In this document: piece by piece, positions 55,999 to 64,000 of the stretch
How positions within the stretch are numbered: position 1 is the first letter of the stretch
Layout of the letters: each line of letters starts with the position of its first letter
From: Symsagittifera roscoffensis
Lineage: Eukaryota; Xenacoelomorpha; Acoela; Convolutidae
NCBI RefSeq assembly: GCF_963678635.1
Contig: NC_087067.1
Location: 14,521,018-14,585,017, forward strand
Direction of reading: 5' to 3'
Length of the DNA stretch: 64,000 nucleotides
Translations under genes and position numbers: made by a program
Notes under the pieces: generated by a model
What the model was told of the DNA's origin: nothing
Databases searched by the model: none
Seen by the model: only the letters and a program-made list of their open reading frames with translations

Positions 55999-56110
55999 TA
56001 AGTAATGGAAAATATTTACATTCTGTACATAACCGACGCAGTGTTTTCAACAATAGAATACACGTAACATCAATCTAAATATTTATGCTCATATCCAAAG
56101 GTATGGCATC
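55999..56110. other. Unique sequence right of the minisatellite
   Basis: The array ends at GCAAAGCTTAAG. No matching terminal sequence for the CCCGGGTCGAG start can be recognised here. Confidence 0.4.
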
Positions 56111-56626
56111 CCAGGTTGAAGTCACAGAGAAAATCAGTACTTCTTTAGAAATTTCTTAATAAAAAATCAGTTCTATCTCAGATTCTGCATTACTGTAACA
56201 GCTTTTTAAATACTTACACTAACCAGTTTTTGCTCAAGCCTTTAAGTCATGCCTTCTAACAACTAACGCTAACCAATTTCGGTTTTTTTTGCAGAAAAAA
56301 CTGGATTTTAGTTTGTTTTTAGCACAATTGTAATTTTTTTGGCAATTTTGATGAAGTTTTCCATTTTATGTAACGACACGGTATAAAACTTTGAAGTTGA
56401 ATCGAAATTTCGTTAAAAAAATTTCCAGTTTTGTTTCAGAACAAAAACAGATTACAACAGTACTGTAACAAAAATGTTACAGTTATAGAACAGTGCTGGA
56501 AATTTTTTCGTGTTCAATCTCTTGGTCAGGTTAAAAAAGAGTAAAATTCTTATTTTACATTGATACAGAACTGAATTTTGTTTTACAGCTGTTTTTTTAC
56601 TTGAAACCTTTGTGACTTCAACCAGG
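56111..56626. mobile_element. Candidate TIR element, 516 bp
   Basis: The ends are inverted copies: CCAGGTTGAAGTCACAGAG on the left and, inverted, CCTGGTTGAAGTCACAAAG on the right (two mismatches in nineteen). The outside decamers GTATGGCATC and GTATGGTACA agree at seven of ten positions and may be a decayed target duplication. No transposase frame is present. The superfamily is not determined. Confidence 0.55.
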
Positions 56627-59600
56627 GTATGGTACAGAAATCCGCATTCAGCAGAACTTCATAAGAAAGAGAGTTTTGTTTGTGAGTAGAGCTGAGACGA
56701 GGGGGTAGGTGGAGACCCTCATCTTTAAAGATAGGCTGTAGCCTTTCGGTCTTCAAGCTATGTAACAAAATAGGATATAGGTTTTCAATTTTTTAAGATA
56801 GGTTACAGGCTTTGCCATGTATTAAGATACGAGGTTTGAGATGATAAAATTGTAGGTTTCGAGAAAAATTTGGCGCCCCACTAGCTCAAGGTTTAAGCTT
56901 GGGACTCCAGGTATTACGACAAGGTGTAGATTTCCCCTAAAATTTTACGATTGGCAAACAAAATACCATGTATAAAGATAGGACATACCACGGTAACTTT
57001 TAGATGACAAGTGTCATAGAAATGACAATTTTCGTCAGGGTATCTGGGGAAGCGAAAAATATCTCAGATTAATTATTTCGCGCCCAGACAGTTTGACAAA
57101 TTCTTGAAGTTGGTTTGTTTTTTATTAATATGATTCAGTTAATTCCCATGTTAGTTTTTTCATCCGAAGTTCACTTCTAATAACCACTTTTTTGATTTTG
57201 GTAATCTTTTTTTCTCAAAATTATTTTACAATTATGTGACAGAAGTCCACTCCGTTTCGCAACGGAGTTAATGAGGCGAATATTTTATTGTCATGAGAAT
57301 AATTATTTCATAATTTGATGAAAAATCTGAAAAGTCCCATCAAAAACGCTTAGATTTCCCATTGATAAAAATTTATTTAGAAAATAAATAAATAAAAGAT
57401 TCAAGTAATCAAAATTCTAATTAGAAAACTCCAATTTTTCCCCCGATGTATTTGGAGTATTTTCTTTGCCACGATTAGCCTCAATTCTTTGTTATGAACC
57501 TCTAAAATTAGCACTTCACTTGTCCGGTAAATTGTTTACACTGGGGAAAAGTATCATAAGTGTATTTGTTTCTCATAACTTTTATTTTTGCGTTGTCTAT
57601 CTTTCTCAGAGTGAATTTTTCAAAAGATTATGCAATTTGCTAAAAATTTATAACAACTTTCGAACATTTATCTATTCTATCATCGGAAAAATCAACAAAA
57701 AAAGTTAATTTTGGTCAATTGAGCCGTCATAACGCAACAATCAATCTCCTCTATCATTGCTTGGAGTTGGTTTAAATTTTGCAAAACTTTTCCGAGAAAC
57801 TGAAAGGGATAAAATGGAAGAAACAAGTAAAATATGTTAAAAAACATCCCTTTACATTGTTCCTAAAATGAGATGGAAAAATTGAACATTTTTATGAAGT
57901 GCTCCGAATTTATGATTTTAGTTACTTGATAGCCTTTCTCCCTAGACAATCATTTTCATTACTTGGTCCAAGGGAAATCGGACAAAGTATTTTTAGTCTT
58001 AAGCTTTCTCCACTAAACTCTGGAAAACGCACTTGCTCAGTGGCATCCCATTGTGTCAAATCAAATCAAAAACTAGGATTTAATGTTTTCGGAAACCTTT
58101 TATAGAGAGAACCGGAAAATCTTTGTTGAATTGCATTGTTTTCCCCGATGTAATATAGGGACGACAAAGAAAAGTTGTATCCATTAAAACCTTTGTTCTT
58201 TCACTTCAAATAATTCTAAGCTCTCTAAAATGAAACTGCTTATAGTTGAAAGGACTTTTTTGAAGATCCCAAAAAACTGAAATCACAATCATTGTACCTG
58301 CTATTTTTTGAGCATAATTGAAACAAATTTCCGGATCATACTGGTTTTGACGACATGAAATGAAACGAAGCTACAAATGATACAATGAAATGATTGTCTT
58401 AACCAAAAATCGATGAGAACTTTTGGTCGGTTTTTTGTTAATTTTCTTCTTGCAATATTAACTTGAAACTTAACAAAACTCTGAGAAAAAAAAAGCTGAA
58501 AAAAAACGCACTAGTTGTAAACATCTGCTCAAAAATTTTGTCACATTTCTAATCTCGGTCTGTAAATATTAACAAACTAAACCTCGGTATTCGTTAACTT
58601 TCCCAAAGTTTTACCGATTAGTGCCTTCGCTAAAAAATAGTTTCATTGTCATGCGTGTGATAGAAATTACACACAAAAATTGCAACAACAAAAAACAAGT
58701 ATTTGTAAACCCAAGTGTACAAATATAAAATTTCAAAGTGTTCAAATACAAAATTGTACGCTTTATAGCAGGGAGCTGAATTTCTATTTTAGAAAAAAGT
58801 ACTGCAGTCATATTTTTTCTTCTTTTTGAAATCAAATCATCAATAAACAAGAAAATCGAATATAAGTTGAGCAACTTCACCGTCAAAGAAGGCTGTCACA
58901 GACACGCAACACAAAAATAAACAGCTTCTAAAATTTTTTTAAAAAGTATAAAACAAAAAAGAATGGAAAAAAAACAGCATTAAAATTCGTATTTGCAAAA
59001 CAAACAATTATATTGGTGATTTTAAGATATACAAATTAACAGAAATTTGTCAACATTTTATTAAGACTAAGTAAATTTCAAGCAAACACTACATAATATC
59101 GTTCTTTACAATTGGTAATTTGATAATTTTATCTTTCACTTTTGCTTTGTTTATTGTATATGGTTGATACTTTATTCTACAGCAGTGGAGGCCATGATAA
59201 TTTTTCAGGGATAGAAATTGGGTTTTGTGCATTACATTGTAACGCAAAGTTTTTTTCCATAACTTTTTGAACAATTTCAGAAAAAAATTTAAAAAGTGAT
59301 AGACAAAGATGAAACTTCAGCTATTTTGATTAGACGTTGTATACTTCAAGATAAAAATACACATGATCATGATATGATCTTTACATACATTTGCGGAAAT
59401 TACAGAAGAAGAAATTGTATTTTATAAGTAATTATCTAAATTCAAGAGGTTTTTTTTTTTTTTTAAATTTGATCCTTAGCTGATTTTGATGTGGGTTAGT
59501 GGACAATCGTTTAAATGATACTTTTTCCCATGAAAATCAAACGTTTACGGCAGTTTTTCGAGTAAATTGTATTATAAGATTGAAGTTTAAGCAGATGCCA

Positions 59601-60732
59601 ATAAAGAGCTTTTAATGCAAAGCTTAATTCGCATTTCAAGAGATTTCGAGCAATTAAGATGTTTATTGAATTTTCGGTTGCAAATAAAAGCTTTAGGAAG
59701 AATCAAACATGCAATTTCTCATGTTCAGTTTAAAAATGAAACTTAATCTACCTCAGAGTGAAGAGTCAAAAATCGGTGATCTGAATGATAGATATTTGTA
59801 AGCTAATAAGTTCATTTTGAGTTAATTTTTAAGGGAAAAAATGATTCTTTGGAAGATCGTTTTTTAGCATTAAACATGAACTTGTTTTCAATGAACATGC
59901 AGTCATTTGATATTTAATGAAGAAATTACTATAGATTAGTGTTCCTGACGATAACTTTTTTTGGTAGATTTACTTTTCCTACAATTCCGCTCAGATGTCA
60001 GATGTGCAAAGTCTCTTGTTTAATTATTGATTTGAATTCTGGCTCAAAAATTTTTCGCGAGTTGAGGGTTTTGTAATTATCACTTTTAATTTCATCTCAC
60101 TCAGAAAATGGTTGAACTACAAGGATTTGAAGAAAAAAATTTCAAAGTGAATCTCCTTTAGGTTTAAAAATAATCACTTAATTGTTACCTGTTAATTGTA
60201 TTTATAATGAATTTTTTTTAAGGTACAGTACAACACGCTTTGTTTGCGTACTGCTACATCAAACATTGGGTAAATGACAAAACATCATCTACAGAAACAA
60301 TTTATAAGATTATAGAAAAAATATATAGTTTTGCTCATCTTTTGATCAGCTAACTTGAATTTCGTGCAATTCAGCTTCAGACATGCTCAATTTTCTTTTT
60401 CGTCAATTGCCTACGTATAATTAGGCCTAAAAGCTTTACTTAGCCACAAAATTTTGTCATTTAAACAATTTTTCAAATCTCAATAAACAATTGAAGAATA
60501 AAAGATTTTTGGAGCCATTTTGCATTACAACTTGTAAATGATAGTCAGTAAAATTTTAGTTTTGCTATGGCGGTTTGTGAGTATTGCTAGATATGTAAAT
60601 TTTTATCTGTTATATACAAATTAGCAAGAACTATTAGTATTTATCTCATTGCCTGCAAATTCATCGCTGACTTGATACACTTTTGACTCAATATCTTGAA
60701 TCTGACTAAATTTTATAGCAATTTGTCCTCAA
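56627..60732. other. AT-rich sequence, no gene seen
   Basis: Only short ORFs consistent with chance in AT-rich DNA. An 8-bp perfect stem with a tetraloop (ACTCCGTT-TCGC-AACGGAGT, 57249-57268) is the only structured site noticed. No repeat of other parts of the window. Confidence 0.45.
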
Positions 60733-60987
60733 TTGCAAAAGATTAAACAAGACTGCTCATATCAGGGCGAAGCCCTGAAAGTTCCGACTGTTTTTTATGG
60801 TTTCTGGAGCAGTAATAACATTCAAAAATTAAATGAAACGAAACAAAATAAAAATCATCTCCACACACGCCATTTAAAAAAAATGATAGATTTCCGTCCT
60901 TGTAACAAATCAACTATGGCAAATAAGCTTCTTTCAACCAATTTGGAACGATTTCTAAGACGTATTAACTCTCCGCTTACGCGTTAA
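60733..60987 (+). other. 84-codon open frame, doubtful
   Basis: A Lys/Asn-rich open frame of 84 codons ends at TAA near 60987. It has no recognised motif, no nearby splice signals and no copy elsewhere in the window. It is kept only because it is the longest open frame in the last 8 kb, and chance is the most likely explanation. Confidence 0.12.
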
Positions 60988-63900
60988 TAGCGGAAATATA
61001 TCGCGAGTGAATTGTCCCAAATTGGCCATAGTGGCAATCTTTAAACCCCCGTACTTTTACGAAAAATAATCACAGGTGAAATATCTTTTCAATTTTAAGC
61101 TCACGACAAAAATATCTTTCGAATGATATAAAAAATTCCGTCAAAAATGGCTAGCTAAAAAGTCGAAATTTGTCTGAAGAAAGAAACCCACCCCGAGCAC
61201 AAATATTCCGTCACTTTTGTATTGAAAGTCCGAACAACAAATTAGAAAACTGGATTGAAAATTAAAAAAATTCTGATTTAGTCTTATCACAGGATTTTAT
61301 AGAAGCCAAAAAAAGATTGTGAATAAACATGAAGAGTTTTTGTTCACACGCAAACTAACAAGTCTAAAAAAATAATATCAGCAGTAATTAATAACATTTT
61401 AACTCAATATTTTCAAATGTGGTAAATTCAACAAAAAAAATGGAAAATATGTATTTTTTCTTCATTAGGATTCATTCAGTACTAGAGCAGATAATTCAGT
61501 ATTAGGACTTCGTAGTTTTGATAAAGTGTGCTTTCTTCCATATTTGAATGTTTATTGCTAACAAGTAGCTATAGGTTAATTACTAGGCCTGTAATGGTTA
61601 CAAAAAACTTGGATATAAATTGAGTTTATGGAAATTTGGCAGAAGTTTTATTAGCTTGCTTAAAATTGAGGTTTTTTTGTCTTTCAACAAATTTGTTTTA
61701 TTTCAATTGAAATTTCAATCAGATTTAGAATGATTAATCGTTTGAGATAAAATTGGTGACTAAATTTATATCCCTTTAGTCAGAACGTCACTTGAGTATA
61801 CAATTTTTTTGAATATATTGAAAAAATTTCAATTTGCAGACAGATACAATTTTTCGGAGCAATTAGAAATTTAAGTTGGTCTTTTTCATATAAATTAATT
61901 TAAAAAAGTTGTCAAATTTTATGAGAACTTCTATTTACTAAACTTGTACTTTAATCGGTAAAATGAAATTTTAAATGTCAAGAGCTCAAAGTAAACAGAC
62001 TAAGGTTTTCATCCAAAAAAAATTTAAGCAAAATTTTGAAACCATACTCAAAAAAGTCCTCATAATTCGAGTGAAATGCTAAAAAATTATCTTTGAGTTT
62101 AATTGTGAGATCATTGCCTTCTAACCATTTGGTTTTCATTTCTTTTTTGGTTATTGTGTTTTCTGAAAATGGGAAAATGCTAATTGTTCACTTTTGCCGA
62201 GGATTACGCAAGTGTCTATTTTGTTCACTTTTGCCGAGGATAGCTTTCTTCCACTGCAATTGACCCCTGACATACCGACAATTATGCCCAAGACATAAGA
62301 GTTTTTTACCGCAGCAAGCACCTTATGAGTGTCAGTTATCTCAAAGCTAAAAAAACGACACATTTATGAGACGGCACTAAACTCAACATAAAAGATTAAA
62401 GCAAAAGTGAAAACAAATCAAAAATGATTTTGACACCATTGATTTTAAGTTGCAGTAGTACAGACAAAATTGATATGGGTGGTTCAAAATTTGTCATCAA
62501 TGTAAATAAAAATTAATATTTCTCGGTATGAGCAAGTAGCCTCGTACCTACAACTCAACTACTAGTTCATTTTTTTGATCTTATGCAACTATGATCCAAC
62601 TTTTTTATAATCTATGATCCAACCATTCGTGAGCAAACTTCTTGTCTGACATATGATTTGACATACTTCAATGCAGTGAGTTTTAGACAGAGCCAATGTC
62701 TTTTCAATTAAAAAAATTAATCAGAAAACAAGTTTCAACTCCGTCTCATTTTGAAGTATCAGTTTGGCTCATTTTTGAGTCGAATGATTAATCGAAACAC
62801 AGGTCACGGTTTTTTGATCCGCAGTGACCAGACGCAAACGCTTCGAACCTAGAGTAAAATCTTGACATGAATTCGGTCACATTGGCACTTTTTGGTTGAC
62901 CGAATATTTTGTGATTATCGCTACTTAAAAGATTTTCTCTCAATTGAAATATTTCAAAAACTGCATAAAAATTATAGAAATATCCCTTTAGCATAATTTT
63001 TTTTGAAATTGGAAACGGCAATAAATTTGAGAAGTTCCTAAACTGGCAAAAACAGTCATCAGTTTAAAAAACAGCAAAAAGATGGAAAATAAACGGAGTA
63101 ATGGATAGCAAAGAAAAATTACAGTAATCAACAGATAGCTTGTAAGGTCGTCTTTTTTTTCTTTTTCAAATGTTTTAACAAACACCCAAGATATTGGGCA
63201 AGTTAGATAACCCTATCTAGTGGTTAGACATTTGTGGCCTTTGCATACTTTTTGTGTTCCCAGAGTGTTCTGTTTTGCTTAATTTTTGTTGATTTTGATG
63301 GAAATTGATGCAACCAAATTGTCTCAATATAAACTAAATTTACGCTTAGATTCGTAAATCATGAGATCAATGACAATTGTTGATGTGTCTACAAGTCCGC
63401 AAAAAAGGTTTTGACGAACATTAGAGTGATAAAAAGCCGCTTTCACGAAATTTTTGATGAAATTGGGTTTCTCTCCCAATTTATTTGTGAATTGTGAGCA
63501 GTCCCAAAACCTTAATTTCTCACAGACCTACTCATCGTGTTAATTATACCTTCCGGAACTTTTTCCTTGGGCACTAATTGAGCCGGCAATTCCCACAAAC
63601 ATCTTTGGTTTAAATCCCATGCTGGTCTTAAGAACTGGTTATGAATCCAAAAAAAGAAGTTACACAATTGTTGTATATTGCTTGAAAATGTTCCTCAAAA
63701 TTGCAGTTGTTCTTAGTCATTTTGAGTTGCAGTTTCATCCGTAAAGTTTTTTTTATTTGATTTGCAGCAAGCGCCAAAGTTATTGTGAGGTTTTATTTGA
63801 TGCCTAGCTAAATCTGAGGCATTTTGGGACAAAGTAACATAAGCTTGATAAAAAAATTATAGCTGGTCAGAAAAAGTTGTTTTAAACCACTATCTGTATC

Positions 63901-64000
63901 TGTTCAAAAAAATTTGCTTTTTTGTTTCTGTCCATTCATTTCGAATTGTTGACTATTCAAAATTTTCATGTATTTTTGTCATCCTTATCTACCGTTGACT
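60988..64000. other. AT-rich sequence, no gene seen
   Basis: No coding, RNA or transposon signal recognised. A 21-base direct repeat (TTGTTCACTTTTGCCGAGGA plus T) occurs at 62184 and 62221, a period of 37. The region could be intergenic or part of a large intron. Confidence 0.45.

Noticed and set aside
48340-56000. CRISPR-like array (regular repeats)
   Set aside because: There are no unique spacers. It is a head-to-tail tandem minisatellite in eukaryotic DNA.
54493-56053. Cys/Leu/Arg-rich minus-strand open frames such as MLRLCATHVATLRD-type repeats, and plus-strand frames at 48313, 50433 and 52552
   Set aside because: They are translations of the 31-bp and 22-bp minisatellite units or of its lead-in. 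The repeat explains both the open frame and its periodic peptide.
57466-57708. 80-codon plus-strand frame and other short frames in 56.6-64 kb
   Set aside because: Length and composition are those expected by chance in AT-rich DNA, with no splice or start context.

Overview
This window is repeat-rich, AT-rich animal nuclear DNA. BEL/Pao, Ty3 and Ty1/copia LTR retrotransposons, LINEs, hAT and Tc1/mariner-type remnants and spliced genes with GT-AG introns occur together. BEL/Pao elements are known only from metazoans, so an invertebrate is likely, but nothing here fixes the species. Almost all protein-like sequence belongs to broken mobile elements. The exception is a pair of intact, spliced, minus-strand paralogous genes for an unrecognised secreted protein.

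Layout. 1-4236 is the 3' half of a plus-strand Ty3 element with its 3' LTR. It is nested in a decayed BEL/Pao element (4237 to about 6620). 6528-12125 and 14735-21138 are two copies of one segmental duplication, each carrying one secreted-protein gene (A: 8228-11248; B: 16416-19356) with three matching visible exons. Between the copies lies 2.6 kb of unclassified DNA with a 200-base assembly gap. Copy B also carries a 905-bp insertion (19850-20754) absent from copy A. It is followed by a Tc1/mariner-like MITE (21139-21811) and a dead hAT element (22999-24268).

From 25.7 to 56 kb the window is a chain of local amplifications. A minus-strand copia element (25735-30927) abuts a LINE (called X here), and the LTR-plus-LINE junction segment is present three times in tandem (about 2.42 kb each, 29931-37247). 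A second LINE (Y, minus strand) is then duplicated as a 4.49-kb unit (37349-46330). Its 5' region is triplicated as 2.12-kb units (46671 onward). Each of those units contains a 31-bp minisatellite, which in the last unit expands to 3.4 kb with a higher-order period near 752 bp. 56-64 kb is mostly featureless AT-rich DNA with one candidate TIR element.

The best leads are the intact duplicated secreted-protein genes and two unrelated-looking repeat-bearing insertions (19850 and 48340/50460/52579) that share the same opening sequence, CCCGGGTCGAG. That shared start suggests one uncharacterised family of satellite-carrying mobile DNA. The stepwise tandem amplifications should be tested as either real biology or assembly artefact.
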